44,401 nucleotides of DNA, taken from positions 1-44,401 of the forward strand of contig CAMBBS010000037.1 in NCBI GenBank assembly GCA_945863875.1, read 5' to 3'. The position numbers and the translations under genes were made by a program. The notes beneath the pieces were generated by a model that was not told where the DNA came from, did not search any database, and saw only the letters and a program-made list of their open reading frames with translations. Origin of the DNA: Desulfopila aestuarii DSM 18488. GTDB taxonomy: Bacteria > Desulfobacterota > Desulfobulbia > Desulfobulbales > Desulfocapsaceae. Shown here piece after piece: positions 28,201-36,509 of this stretch (positions within the stretch are counted from its first letter, which is position 1; each line of letters begins with the position of its first letter).

Positions 28201-28554
28201 CACCACTCGGCCGGCTTGAATATTTTTAACCATTGCTCGACCGATGCCGACCATATCAAAGCCGAAATGCTCGAAAAACCGGTTATCTTCCGAAGCGACC
28301 ACGGCATTGACGAAATTTTCCGGAATCTCACCGTAGGTGATATATTGACGGTGCGCAGTATCAAAAAAAACACCAAGTTTTGTTATACCGTCACTATAAA
28401 AGACATGACTTTCTTTGCCGAGAATCGAACGAATATTCTCGATCTTAATCTCATCGCCTGGTTCTAAAACGACCAACCGATACACATATCCCAGCACAGC
28501 GGCCAAGGCAATGACACAAGTAACTGTTACAAATAGAAATAATTTTTTCAACAT
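25207..28554 (-). CDS. Bifunctional class A penicillin-binding protein (PBP1A family) with a large insertion
   Basis: A 1115-residue inner-membrane peptidoglycan synthase with one N-terminal TM helix (about 5-28). The glycosyltransferase domain (about 60-240) has the catalytic ASEDNRFFEHFGFD (E89), then GGSTLTQQTAKNL, KVKELLYALRLE and the VSGNGHGLGVAARYYF block. An OB-like/ODD segment follows (about 345-450). The transpeptidase has SxxK as S491-A-F-K494, SEN at 548-550 and KTG at 956-958 (LLGKTGTANNYTNASFFGYLP). The SEN-to-KTG distance is about 400 residues, against roughly 125 in E. coli PBP1b, because of a ~200-250-residue charged, helical insertion (about 580-830, e.g. LRLRKTFLADHFRLLEPLRKE). 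Start: ATG 28554 is chosen over the TTG 24 bases upstream. It is divergent from a LysM lytic transglycosylase. Confidence 0.93.
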   Translation of the reverse strand: MLKKLFLFVTVTCVIALAAVLGYVYRLVVLEPGDEIKIENIRSILGKESHVFYSDGITKLGVFFDTAHRQYITYGEIPENFVNAVVASEDNRFFEHFGFDMVGIGRAMVKNIQAGRVVQGGSTLTQQTAKNLFKRTERSFEAKVKELLYALRLEYYYPKEQIFEFYANQFYVSGNGHGLGVAARYYFDKTPDELSLIECAFIAGSVKRPNYYNPFIKKTEEAADLARSRAKIRLKYVLDNMQGLGMIDAFTYNEALNAKIEFNKGKVGFDLDYAMELVRDAVSSTEVLDALQAHGVDNIATSGARVITTIDRELQESTLAILRGELSRLDVRLRGYERQEVQAELTDLEYPGDSVLQKGAFLFGKVEKIAGKGKDVHITVSLDKQLGVGTIDAEGLAELVTARVKWQENRWSESKKGDLDKLVSQLQPGDRVWVSVRDVLENETTTLELQKYPQVQGGALVIRNGSIKGMAGGTENRFFNRAIQAKRTMGSAFKPLVYTAALQFGWNSADLLDNRRNVFVYHNQPYYPRPDHNSPHAWVSMDWAGVYSENLASVWLAAHLCDQLTREQFIEVADRVGLGPKTVDGQDEPYRSYRAKIRDRYGIQINGEVLRASAYRLAVKNLETDFIFDGMMNEYEWLKGVPYGLNYEEFSRQIDRELKQQGTKLAGHEVSELRLRKTFLADHFRLLEPLRKELTTYRLLFEPADELAEPDVFASAGTVSLYTDRQTGNFYFMRQRNVAANLAYVNPAELRDHLAWLGDDEKVRFWENIKLNGTLSVGAFDKVAEQLEHEYEKLSDELPYSIEVLAQVEDFRITVGLYYLMQLAEQLGIKSSLDPVLSFPLGSNVVTLLEATRMYEGLVTGQVATFGDSEQEESNDSMAILDRIESAEGEILFQPKPVKKQVVDAKVSLAIGSILENVVKFGTGRGATKEVVLRSNGEGPGAKIAELKLAVPLLGKTGTANNYTNASFFGYLPEVTENGVAMTLRDGYAVGVYVGFDNNDPMRHKSSRISGSAGALPAWSRIASVLLHEQDYVNRLDPVDLSFYGLAIKRDALGQLNVAVEPEQGGKVIEPVAEVGDMMRSQPSILTFGRKTEAGRFVMERNFQPFWKTATEAGQ

Positions 28555-28795
28555 GATTCCAAAGATTTTTTTGTACAAAAGACACCTGACAGGGAATATA
28601 AAGCCATCCCTGGAAGTGAATGGGGTATAAACCTTGCAATTACCCAGCAGTTCGGTTTTAAATAGTGGCCAGTTATAAATTCAGCCGGACAGCAAAGAAT
28701 GTACATGGTTAGCCGACATATCTCAACAGGCTAATTATGAATTTGTCTGTCTTTTTCATAAACTTTCCTGTCACGGACGACGAGCAATTCGACAA

Positions 28796-30460
28796 ATGAC
28801 TTCCATATATACAACGCTTGCGAAAGGCATCGCCCTGTCGTTTTTTGCAATTTTTCTGTCAAGTTGTGCAAATGACAGTAATTTTAGCAAAGCTCCGGAT
28901 TTTCCCAGTCGACACGCATTGGAAAATGCCGACACCGAACTCTCCGACGAGGAACTCAATAACACCGAGTCCAAAGTATGTCTTGACGAAGAACTGGTTG
29001 CCCTCAGCCAGACGGGGACCTGGAACGAAAAACCATTGCCGGACATTACTGACCTCACCGACAGTGGCGTCTATGACTTTCCCGTTGTACTGAATAATAA
29101 AGTGAAGATGTACCTCGACCTCTTCCAAACCAAGCAAAGAAACCATTTTAGCCACTGGCTGGCCAGATCAACAATCTATCGGTCGATGATGGAAAAGGAA
29201 CTGGAGGACGGCGGGCTGCCGAAAGACCTCGTTTATCTGGCCATGATTGAGAGTGGCTATGACCCACTGGCCTGTTCCAGTGCAAAGGCAGTGGGACTGT
29301 GGCAATTCATGCAGGCTACAGGCAAACAATACGACCTGCAGGTCGACAAATATGTCGACGAACGCCGCGATCCATTAAAGTCGACCAGGGCAGCCGTGAC
29401 CTATCTTGCTGATCTGTACAAAGAATTCGCTGACTGGCATCTCGCCGTTGCCGCATATAACGGAGGGCCGGGAACGATCCGCAATGGGCTAAAAAAGCAT
29501 AATGTTGACAACTTCTGGGATCTGGCCGCCAAAGAACATCTGCACCTGGAAACTAAACGGTATGTCCCAAAACTTATTGCGGCACTCCTGATTGCCAAGA
29601 ATCCTGAGAAATTTGGTTTTACGGATGTAACGTATTCTCGACCAGTTCGCTACGACACACTCACGGTAGGTCCAGGCATGAGCATTGACGCCATTGCCCT
29701 GATCAGTGACAGCACCACTAAAGAAATACAACAGTTAAATCAAGAGCTCCGGCTTGGCAAAACGCCTCTTAACCAAGAGCACTATACAGTGAAAATTCCT
29801 TATGAAACAGCAGCGGTCGCTTCGAAAAACCTCTCCCGCCTGCACAGTATTGTCAGCACCGACTACAAAACCCACACGGTTAAAAAAGGTGATACGTTAA
29901 CGAACATCAGTAGAAGCTATGACGTCAACAAAACGACTCTGCTCAAGGTTAACGACCTGCATAGCAACAAACTGGTCTCTGGCCGGAATCTAAGAATTCC
30001 CTACAGCACTGTTCGCTATCAACTCCTTCCCGAAGGATCGTCGAAAGCTCAAAAGGCCTCCAGGGAGAATCTTGTCCTGCACCGGATAAAACCGGGTGAC
30101 ACTTTATCGAAAATAGCCAAACTGTATAATATCCCGCCGGAAATGCTTGTTCATTGGAATGGTTTAAAGGATGTTCACTCCATACGGGCCGGGCAACAAA
30201 TTGCTCTTTATATTGACCGGAGCAACTCCATGAAGAGTGGAAAATTTGCGCCTTCCGTCGCATCTTTGAAAGCTGACAAAAAGAAACTTTCAAATACCAA
30301 AGCCGATAACCCGTATGAATGGTATAATGTGCAAAATGGCGATTCACTCTGGGCCATCTCAAGAAAATTCAGTGCGTCGACTGCTGATATCAAAAAATGG
30401 AACAATTTGAAGTCAAATCGCATTCAACCTGGTTCCCAGCTCAAACTGAAAAAAGTTTAA
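28796..30460 (+). CDS. Membrane-bound lytic transglycosylase (MltD-like) with three LysM domains
   Basis: A 554-residue lipoprotein (lipobox LSSC, Cys24). The SLT/lysozyme-like domain (about 115-260) has catalytic Glu152 in AMIESGYDPLACSSAKAVGLWQFM and the AAYNGGPGTI motif. It would cleave the glycan strand with formation of 1,6-anhydro-MurNAc. Three LysM peptidoglycan-binding domains follow at about 359-402 (HTVKKGDTLTNIS), 428-472 (HRIKPGDTLSKIA) and 509-553 (YNVQNGDSLWAIS). E. coli MltD has two, so this is a slightly extended form. It is transcribed away from the PBP gene, so a wall synthase and a wall hydrolase share a 241-base control region. Confidence 0.95.
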   Translation: MTSIYTTLAKGIALSFFAIFLSSCANDSNFSKAPDFPSRHALENADTELSDEELNNTESKVCLDEELVALSQTGTWNEKPLPDITDLTDSGVYDFPVVLNNKVKMYLDLFQTKQRNHFSHWLARSTIYRSMMEKELEDGGLPKDLVYLAMIESGYDPLACSSAKAVGLWQFMQATGKQYDLQVDKYVDERRDPLKSTRAAVTYLADLYKEFADWHLAVAAYNGGPGTIRNGLKKHNVDNFWDLAAKEHLHLETKRYVPKLIAALLIAKNPEKFGFTDVTYSRPVRYDTLTVGPGMSIDAIALISDSTTKEIQQLNQELRLGKTPLNQEHYTVKIPYETAAVASKNLSRLHSIVSTDYKTHTVKKGDTLTNISRSYDVNKTTLLKVNDLHSNKLVSGRNLRIPYSTVRYQLLPEGSSKAQKASRENLVLHRIKPGDTLSKIAKLYNIPPEMLVHWNGLKDVHSIRAGQQIALYIDRSNSMKSGKFAPSVASLKADKKKLSNTKADNPYEWYNVQNGDSLWAISRKFSASTADIKKWNNLKSNRIQPGSQLKLKKV

Positions 30461-30642
30461 CGCCAATCCTGCAGCCATCACTAAAGATTACAGTTCTCTC
30501 TGATTTCTACATGACAAAGGTTGCATTAATGCCTACTCTTCCCCCTGGAGAGAACAACCAGGCTAGACCAAAGAGCACATGTTGCTTCTTTGAGAAATAC
30601 TCTCCGACCACCTCACAGACTCCCAGCAAAAAATATTAAATC

Positions 30643-31848
30643 ATGCCAACAACCGATGCACCTTTCCCTGCCCACGCAGACTATGGGACCGATGTCCATG
30701 TTGTCGAACACGGGGACAAAACTGTCCTGCTTGTCGGCACCGCCCACATTTCTCAGGAATCTGTGCTCCTGGTCAAAAAAGTGATCGAACAGGAACACCC
30801 CGACTGTGTCTGCCTGGAACTCGACGACAAGCGATATCAGGCCCTCACGCAAAAAAAACAGTGGGAATCCCTTGATTTAAAAACAGTCATTAAAGACAAG
30901 CAACTCTCCACCCTGCTCGTCGGTCTTCTTATGGCCTCCTATCAGAAACGACTTGGTGGCAAGCTCGGTATTACGCCGGGTGCGGAGCTGCTCATGGCTG
31001 CGCAAACCGCAAAAGATCTGCACATCCCCCTCTCCCTTTGCGACCGGGATGTGCGCATAACACTTCGTCGAGCGTGGAAATCCACTTCTTTTTTTAAAAA
31101 GGGCTATCTGCTCGCATCGCTGTTGACAAGCCTCTTTGATAAGACCGAAATATCCGAAGAAAAACTGCAGGAGCTCAAGCAAAAGGATGTGCTGACCGAG
31201 CTGATGGAGGAGATGGGCGAGACTCTGCCGGACCTGAAGCGGGTGCTGATTGATGAGCGGGATATTTATCTCGTCGAAAAAATCAAGTCGTCGCCCGGGA
31301 AAAGAATCGTCGCCGTGGTCGGTGCCGGTCACGTTGCCGGTATGCTCCGACAATTTGCTACCGACAATAAACATAAGATTGCCGATGTCATTCTCATCCC
31401 CCCGGTATCAAAAGGATACAAAATCGCCGGCTGGACTGTACCTCTGCTGATCATCGGTTCTCTCGGGGTCATTGCCTCGCAAAAAGGGATCTCTGTCGCC
31501 GGAGATAATATTCTCTTCTGGATCCTCGCCAATGGCATCCCTGCCTCTATTGGCGCCCTGCTGGCCCTGGCCCACCCCCTGACAACGCTGAGTGCCTTTG
31601 CCGCGGCGCCTATCACCAGCCTGACGCCGGTCATAGGGGCCGGCTACGTTACTGCATTTATTCAGGTCATCACCTGCCCACCGCTGGTGAAGGAATTTGA
31701 AACGGCTGGAGTAGATATCGGTTCTTTCACGGGTTGGTGGAAAAATCGTCTCCTCCGGGTTTTTTTAGTTTTTCTGCTCACCGGTATTGGCTCGGCAGTA
31801 GGTACGTGGGTGGGTGGCTATGAAATTTTCAAGAATTTGGTCGGGTAA
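30643..31848 (+). CDS. TraB/PrgY family membrane protein
   Basis: A 401-residue protein. The N-terminal ~240 residues form the TraB/GumN-type domain with LLVGTAHISQESV, CLELDDKRYQAL and VAVVGAGHVAGM; the conserved GTAH, ELD and GxGH motifs suggest a metal-dependent protease-like fold (Tiki family relatives). The C-terminal part has about four hydrophobic segments (VPLLIIGSLGVIA, ILANGIPASIGALLALA, APITSLTPVIGAGYVTAFI, FLVFLLTGIGSAVGTWVGG), so it is membrane bound. This is the PrgY pheromone-shutdown layout. The bacterial role outside enterococci is unknown. There is no Shine-Dalgarno before ATG 30643, and a stop codon lies just upstream in frame. A terminator follows. Confidence 0.9.
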   Translation: MPTTDAPFPAHADYGTDVHVVEHGDKTVLLVGTAHISQESVLLVKKVIEQEHPDCVCLELDDKRYQALTQKKQWESLDLKTVIKDKQLSTLLVGLLMASYQKRLGGKLGITPGAELLMAAQTAKDLHIPLSLCDRDVRITLRRAWKSTSFFKKGYLLASLLTSLFDKTEISEEKLQELKQKDVLTELMEEMGETLPDLKRVLIDERDIYLVEKIKSSPGKRIVAVVGAGHVAGMLRQFATDNKHKIADVILIPPVSKGYKIAGWTVPLLIIGSLGVIASQKGISVAGDNILFWILANGIPASIGALLALAHPLTTLSAFAAAPITSLTPVIGAGYVTAFIQVITCPPLVKEFETAGVDIGSFTGWWKNRLLRVFLVFLLTGIGSAVGTWVGGYEIFKNLVG

Positions 31849-31882
31849 GAATATAGTATGTTTCACGAGTACGTTGTTTATC

Positions 31883-31920
31883 GAACCCCGGTAAACGGGA
31901 ATAAGCCGGGGTTCTTTTTT
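31883..31920 (+). terminator. Intrinsic terminator after the TraB-family gene
   Basis: GAACCCCGG and CCGGGGTTC form a 9-bp GC-rich stem around a 14-base loop, followed directly by six T. It ends the TraB transcript, so yhbY 30 bases further needs its own promoter or read-through. Confidence 0.85.
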
Positions 31921-31949
31921 AGTAGTTAAAATTTAAAGGAATTAATTGA

Positions 31950-32288
31950 ATGTCTGAAAAGAAGTCTCAGCCGGAACTAACGCTGACCACCCGTCAAAAA
32001 CAATTTCTCAAAGGGCTTGCCCATCCACTCACCCCTCTTGTCCAGATCGGCAAGGAGGAATTAAGTCCTGGCCTTTTAGAAAATATCAAGACTGAACTCC
32101 TCCACCATGAACTGATCAAGGTGAAAATCGGCAGCAATTGTGCACTGGATAAACAGAGTACGTCCACCACCATCGCAGAGCTGACGGCAAGCTCTTTGGT
32201 GCAGTTAATCGGCAAGACAATTGTCCTCTACAAGTCCAATCCCAAAAGGGCCAAAGAGAAAAGAATCCTCCTGCCTAAAGCCGGCTGA
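31950..32288 (+). CDS. yhbY: YhbY-family RNA-binding protein (CRM domain)
   Basis: A 112-residue protein with a CRM domain: LTTRQKQFLKGLAHPLTPLVQIGKEELSPGLLENI, HHELIKVKI, and the C-terminal LVQLIGKTIVLYKSNPK with the GxxG-like loop. It is associated with the 50S ribosome precursor in E. coli. The full family length (~97) plus a short basic tail (KRAKEKRILLPKAG) is present. AAAGGA lies 8 bases before ATG 31950. It is convergent with the MBL-fold gene. Confidence 0.93.
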   Translation: MSEKKSQPELTLTTRQKQFLKGLAHPLTPLVQIGKEELSPGLLENIKTELLHHELIKVKIGSNCALDKQSTSTTIAELTASSLVQLIGKTIVLYKSNPKRAKEKRILLPKAG

Positions 32289-32326
32289 TACACGCCAGCT
32301 CATCGACGTTGGCAGGACGCGCTATC

Positions 32327-32379
32327 GGGACGATGCGCAGTCGTCCCTTGACCTGATGGAACTGTACTACAGTTCCATC
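32327..32379. terminator. Two hairpins between convergent yhbY and MBL genes
   Basis: Hairpin 1 is GGGACGA/TCGTCCC with loop TGCGCAG (32327-32347). Hairpin 2 is GATGGAACTG/CAGTTCCATC with loop TACTA (32355-32379) and overlaps the last codons of the MBL gene. Both are perfect stems. Neither has a T tract, but together they sit where transcripts from both sides must end. Confidence 0.5.
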
Positions 32380-33134
32380 AGCATGGTTGGCGCTGCCTGG
32401 GTAGCAGTCACCAGCGAGGTCATGCCCCACTCCCGCACAGAAAGTAATGCTGCTTTCCGGGCCAGTTCCGGAGTATTATTTGACTCACTCAGATGAGCAA
32501 GCACAGCGACACGAAGGTGATCGCCAATAAGGCCGCCGAGAAATTCGGCCGCATCCTCATTGCAGAGATGCCCTCGACTGGAACGGACCCGCTGCTGCAA
32601 AGACAAGGGATAGACACCGTCTTTCAGCATCTGCAGGTCGTGGTTGAACTCCAGGATAAGGCCATTACATTTGGCCAGTCTTCTGCCTATCAAATGGGAA
32701 ACCTTGCCGGTATCGGTACAATAGCCGATACTCCTCTTGCCGTCACTGACCACATAGCCCACAGGATCGGCCGTATCGTGGGAAATACGAAATGATCGAA
32801 CCTGCAGGTCGTCAATCGACAGCAACTCCCCCGTCTCAAATTCTTTCTGGGCAAAGAGCTTGCCCAGGCGCTTCTCCCCGCCTGAAAATGTCCCGCCATT
32901 GCCGTATGTGGGAATTTTGCACCGCCTGGAAATGACTCCGACCCCCTGGATATGGTCGTTATGCTCATGCGTGACACACAGAGCCCGGACATTCGATAAG
33001 TCGCGGCCGATCGATTTCAAACGTGTTTCAATTTCAATGCCGGAGAAGCCGGCATCAATGAGGATACCGGTTTTGCCGCTCTCAATGTAGACGGAATTGC
33101 CGCTGCTGCCACTGCCCAGAACTGAAAATAGCAT
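32367..33134 (-). CDS. MBL-fold metallo-hydrolase (YycJ/WalJ-like)
   Basis: A 255-residue metallo-beta-lactamase-fold protein. MLFSVLGSGSSGNSVYIESGKTGILIDAG opens the domain, and THEHNDHIQGVG is the HxHxDH zinc motif. SHDTADPVGYVV, CTDTGKV, LEFNHD and SSRGHLCNEDAA follow. The layout is that of the YycJ (WalJ) group of putative exonucleases or phosphodiesterases. The start at ATG 33134 is 5 bases after the dut stop, with GAGGGAG immediately before it, so translation is probably coupled to dut. It is the last gene of the minus-strand block. Confidence 0.9.
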   Translation of the reverse strand: MLFSVLGSGSSGNSVYIESGKTGILIDAGFSGIEIETRLKSIGRDLSNVRALCVTHEHNDHIQGVGVISRRCKIPTYGNGGTFSGGEKRLGKLFAQKEFETGELLSIDDLQVRSFRISHDTADPVGYVVSDGKRSIGYCTDTGKVSHLIGRRLAKCNGLILEFNHDLQMLKDGVYPLSLQQRVRSSRGHLCNEDAAEFLGGLIGDHLRVAVLAHLSESNNTPELARKAALLSVREWGMTSLVTATQAAPTMLMEL

Positions 33135-33139
33135 CTCCC

Positions 33140-33595
33140 TCAAACCCCTGTATGTCCGAAGCCACCGGAATTTCTTTCGGTGGAATCCAGAGCGGCCGTT
33201 TCCACCCAAACCGCCCGGACTACCGGTGCCAGAACAAGCTGGGCAATACGATCGCCTCTGGTTATGGTATAGGGATGTTGCCCAAGATTAATCAGGGCGA
33301 TCTTCACTTCCCCACGATAGTCGGCATCAATTGTTCCTGGACTATTCAGCACAGTCACACCGTATTTGACAGCCAGGCCACTGCGCGGCCGCACCTGCAG
33401 TTCATACCCGCTAGGCAGGGCAACACGCAATCCGGTCGGTACAAGAACCCGCTCTCCCGGCTCTATAATCAAATTTGAACGCACTGCAGCCTCGACATCC
33501 ATGCCCGCTGCGCCCACCGTTTCGTATCCTGGCAGATGCAGGTCGTGCCCGTTTTCGGGAAGCAGCCAGCACACCTTGACTTTTTCCTCACTCAT
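33140..33595 (-). CDS. dut: Deoxyuridine 5'-triphosphate nucleotidohydrolase (dUTPase)
   Basis: A 151-residue trimeric dUTPase that hydrolyses dUTP to dUMP and PPi, keeping uracil out of DNA. The motifs appear in order: [10 protein letters not shown] (1), [30 protein letters not shown] (2 and 3), [10 protein letters not shown] (4) and [10 protein letters not shown] (5; the usual R is followed by NS rather than GxGG's first residue). AGGGAGCACGA precedes ATG 33595, which is preferred over two upstream ATGs in the frame. A terminator separates it from pnp, and it is coupled to the MBL gene downstream. Confidence 0.97.
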   Translation of the reverse strand: MSEEKVKVCWLLPENGHDLHLPGYETVGAAGMDVEAAVRSNLIIEPGERVLVPTGLRVALPSGYELQVRPRSGLAVKYGVTVLNSPGTIDADYRGEVKIALINLGQHPYTITRGDRIAQLVLAPVVRAVWVETAALDSTERNSGGFGHTGV

Positions 33596-33635
33596 TCGTG
33601 CTCCCTGTTCGCTCATCATCTTTGATCGCACTTTA

Positions 33636-33673
33636 TGAAAAAAGCCGACTTCCTCAGAAGAGAAAGTCGGCTT
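33636..33673 (-). terminator. Intrinsic terminator after pnp
   Basis: On the minus strand AAGCCGACTT and AAGTCGGCTT form a 10-bp stem (33673-33664 with 33651-33642) with a 12-base loop, followed by a run of T (33641-33636). It lies about 30 bases after the pnp stop codon. Confidence 0.85.
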
Positions 33674-33702
33674 GAAAACAACAGAACAGCTCCGAGAAGG
33701 TG

Positions 33703-35781
33703 TTACTCCTCCATCAACGCCTTTCGGCTCAAACGGATCCGACCGCGATTATCCACATCGAGAACCTTGACTTCAATGATATCGCCTTCCTTGACCACGT
33801 CTGTCACTTTAGCAACCCGTTTAATATCGAGTTCGGAAATATGCACCAGTCCATCGGTGCCCGGAAGAATCTCGACAAAGGCCCCGAAGTCCTTGATTGT
33901 TTTTACCGTACCCTTGTAAACGGCCCCTACTTCGGCTTCGGCAGTAATTGCCTTTACCCTTGCCACAAGGGCATCGGCGAGCTCACCACTGAGGGCGAAC
34001 ATTTTTATAAGGCCGGAATCGTCCACTTCAATCTTCGCATCGAATTCAGCGGACAGCTCCTTGATAATCTTGCCACCAGGCCCGATAATATCGCGAATTT
34101 TATCCGGATTGATTTTATGAACCATATATTTAGGTGCATGTTCGACAACCTGAGCACGAGATTTAGTGATGCCTTTCAGCATCTCGGTAAGAATGTGCAC
34201 ACGTCCTTCTTTTGCCTGCTCAAGGGCTTTGCCCATAATGGCCCGATCGACACCATCGATTTTAATATCCATCTGCAGGGAGGTAATACCGTCACTGGTG
34301 CCGACAACCTTGAAGTCCATGTCACCAAGATGATCTTCGTCACCAAGAATGTCCGAAAGGATAACAACCCTGTCTCCTTCTTTTATCAGTCCCATGGCAA
34401 TACCGGATACCGGCCGCTTCAATGGAACCCCGGCATCCATCATCGCCATGCTGCCCCCACATACCGTGGCCATGGAGGAGGAACCATTGGATTCAAGAAC
34501 CTCGGAGACCACACGGATTGAGTAGGGAAAATCTTCTTCCGCCGGGAGTACCGCTTCAAGTCCGCGGGTGGCCAATGTCCCATGGCCGATATCGCGACGG
34601 GATGGTCCCCGTAAAAATCGTGCCTCACCTACGCAGTAGGGCGGGAAATTGTAATGCAGCATGAAACGGTTCAGCTGTTCCCCCTGCAGGGTCTCCACAC
34701 GCTGTTTATCGCGCTCACTGCCAAGCGTAGTGGTTACCAGCGCCTGAGTCTCACCACGGGTGAACAGTGCTGAACCATGGGTACGCGGTAAATATTCCGT
34801 TTCACATTTAATCTCGCGGATTTCATTAAATTTTCGTCCGCCGATCCTGATTTCACTGTTGACGATCTTGTCGCGCATGAAAGACTTTTTATAGGCAGAG
34901 AGCAACTCTTTAACTTCACTGCTCTTTTCCCCTTCCGGATCAAGCTCGGCCAGCACCTCATCCTTCAGCACATCATAGACGGTGCCGCGTTCTAGTTTGT
35001 CAGAAGTGTTGAAAACCTTTTCCATCCCTGCGGCCGCGACTTCGCGGACCTTAGCGAGAAGCGCTTCATCAACCTTAGGAGTCGCAACCACTGCCTTGGT
35101 TTTACCGGCAGATTTCTGCAACTCTTCCTGAATATCGATCAGGGGCTGCAAATGCTCAAAGGCATAAAAAATACCGGAGAGGACTTCATCTTCACTCAGC
35201 TCATCAACCTTGCCTTCAACCATGACCACGGCTTTTCGGGTGCAGGCGACCATTATATCCATCGATGACTTGGCCAATTCGGCAATAGTCGGGTTAAGTA
35301 TATACTTGCCGTCAAGATACCCGATCCGGCCGCCGGCAACCGGCCCGGCAAACGGTATATTGGAAATGGTCAGGGCACATGAAGCTCCGGTCAGGGCCAG
35401 CACATCCGGCAGGATGTTCTGGTCTGCAGAAAGCACCGTGGCAATAACCTGGGTTTCCGCCGAGTAGCCCTTTGGGAAGAGGGGACGCAACGGGCGGTCA
35501 ATAATTCTGCAGGTGAGCACTTCATTATCACTTGGCCTGCCGATTTCACGTCGGAAATAGTTTCCGGGAATTCTGCCAACCGAAGCAAGTTTTTCCTGAT
35601 ATTCAATGGTCAGGGGTAAAAAATCCGCGTCCGGCTTGCTCTTGCCGGCACCGACCACGGTAACCAGCACCATGGTATCTCCTGAACGTATAACGACGGA
35701 CCCTGATGCCTGTTTGGCGATTTTCCCAGTCTCGATGGATATAGTCTTTCCACCAATTTCTGTTTCTACTTTATTAAACAT
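33703..35781 (-). CDS. pnp: Polyribonucleotide nucleotidyltransferase (PNPase)
   Basis: A 692-residue 3'-5' phosphorolytic exoribonuclease. Two RNase PH domains (about 10-140 and 320-460) flank an alpha-helical linker. The second has [29 protein letters not shown] and [21 protein letters not shown], the catalytic half. A KH domain (about 555-605, [17 protein letters not shown]) and an S1 domain (about 620-690, [20 protein letters not shown]) end the protein. Length is normal (about 690-710). GGAGAAAAC precedes ATG 35781. It follows rpsO, as in many bacteria, but here an intrinsic terminator lies in between. Confidence 0.98.
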   Translation of the reverse strand: MFNKVETEIGGKTISIETGKIAKQASGSVVIRSGDTMVLVTVVGAGKSKPDADFLPLTIEYQEKLASVGRIPGNYFRREIGRPSDNEVLTCRIIDRPLRPLFPKGYSAETQVIATVLSADQNILPDVLALTGASCALTISNIPFAGPVAGGRIGYLDGKYILNPTIAELAKSSMDIMVACTRKAVVMVEGKVDELSEDEVLSGIFYAFEHLQPLIDIQEELQKSAGKTKAVVATPKVDEALLAKVREVAAAGMEKVFNTSDKLERGTVYDVLKDEVLAELDPEGEKSSEVKELLSAYKKSFMRDKIVNSEIRIGGRKFNEIREIKCETEYLPRTHGSALFTRGETQALVTTTLGSERDKQRVETLQGEQLNRFMLHYNFPPYCVGEARFLRGPSRRDIGHGTLATRGLEAVLPAEEDFPYSIRVVSEVLESNGSSSMATVCGGSMAMMDAGVPLKRPVSGIAMGLIKEGDRVVILSDILGDEDHLGDMDFKVVGTSDGITSLQMDIKIDGVDRAIMGKALEQAKEGRVHILTEMLKGITKSRAQVVEHAPKYMVHKINPDKIRDIIGPGGKIIKELSAEFDAKIEVDDSGLIKMFALSGELADALVARVKAITAEAEVGAVYKGTVKTIKDFGAFVEILPGTDGLVHISELDIKRVAKVTDVVKEGDIIEVKVLDVDNRGRIRLSRKALMEE

Positions 35782-35885
35782 GTTTTCTCCAGATGTGCAG
35801 CATCAGGGAAAGGCGCAGCGCCAACTTTCCGACTGGATTATCCACCAGCCCCGTATGCTCTATTTTCTCGGTTTTCCTTAAACAA

Positions 35886-35928
35886 CAAAAACCTCAAACA
35901 GCTCCTAAACCGAGGGACTGTTTGAGGT
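35886..35928 (-). terminator. Intrinsic terminator/hairpin between rpsO and pnp
   Basis: On the minus strand ACCTCAAACAG (35928-35918) and CTGTTTGAGGT (35901-35891) form an 11-bp stem with a 16-base loop, followed by TTTTGTTG. It lies about 50 bases after the rpsO stop. Partial read-through would let rpsO and pnp be co-expressed, as known for E. coli; the degree here is unknown. Confidence 0.8.
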
Positions 35929-35977
35929 AAAATGGCACTATGCCCAGGCCGATACGGGCACCTGGCGGCAACAAACT

Positions 35978-36247
35978 TTACTTACGCAGACCAAGTTCCT
36001 GCAGCATCGTTCTGTATTTGTTGACGTCTTTCTTCTTTAAATAATCAAGCAGACTTCGTCGCTGACCGACGAGTTTGAGGAGTCCCTGTCTTGAATGATG
36101 GTCCTTTTTATGCACTTTAAAATGCTCGGTGAGGTACTGAATACGATCAGTTAAAAGGGCAATCTGCACCTCGGACGAGCCGGTGTCGGTTGGATGAATC
36201 TTGAATTTCTCGATAATTTCATTTTTGCTTACTGCTGACTGTGCCAC
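35978..36247 (-). CDS. rpsO: 30S ribosomal protein S15
   Basis: An 89-residue protein of standard S15 length. [52 protein letters not shown] is the classic core that binds the 16S rRNA central domain. The start codon is GTG (36247-36245) with AGGAGGATTGTC in front. The 262-base gap upstream to truB probably contains its own promoter (TTGTCA...TAACAT near 36300 is a weak candidate). Confidence 0.98.
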   Translation of the reverse strand: MAQSAVSKNEIIEKFKIHPTDTGSSEVQIALLTDRIQYLTEHFKVHKKDHHSRQGLLKLVGQRRSLLDYLKKKDVNKYRTMLQELGLRK

Positions 36248-36509
36248 GACAATCCTCCTGAAACTGTATAGTAAATGTTAGTAACAATTCATTGCTTGAC
36301 AATATTCTATAGTCTTTTTTTAAAACTTTCTACTCATTACAACAATTGATCTGCGAATTTGGTGGCGAACCCTGCAGACCAGCTAGATACCTTGGTTGTG
36401 CCTGAAAAAGTCTTCATGGCTGACGCACCCCACGGAGGAGGCAGCGAAATAAATTACAATTGAGAGAAGTTACTAGAAACAACACTCACACACTAGCCAA
36501 CTCGAGCGA

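Noticed and set aside
33700-34521. 273-codon plus-strand frame
   Set aside because: Antisense to pnp, which is unambiguous; there is no start signal.
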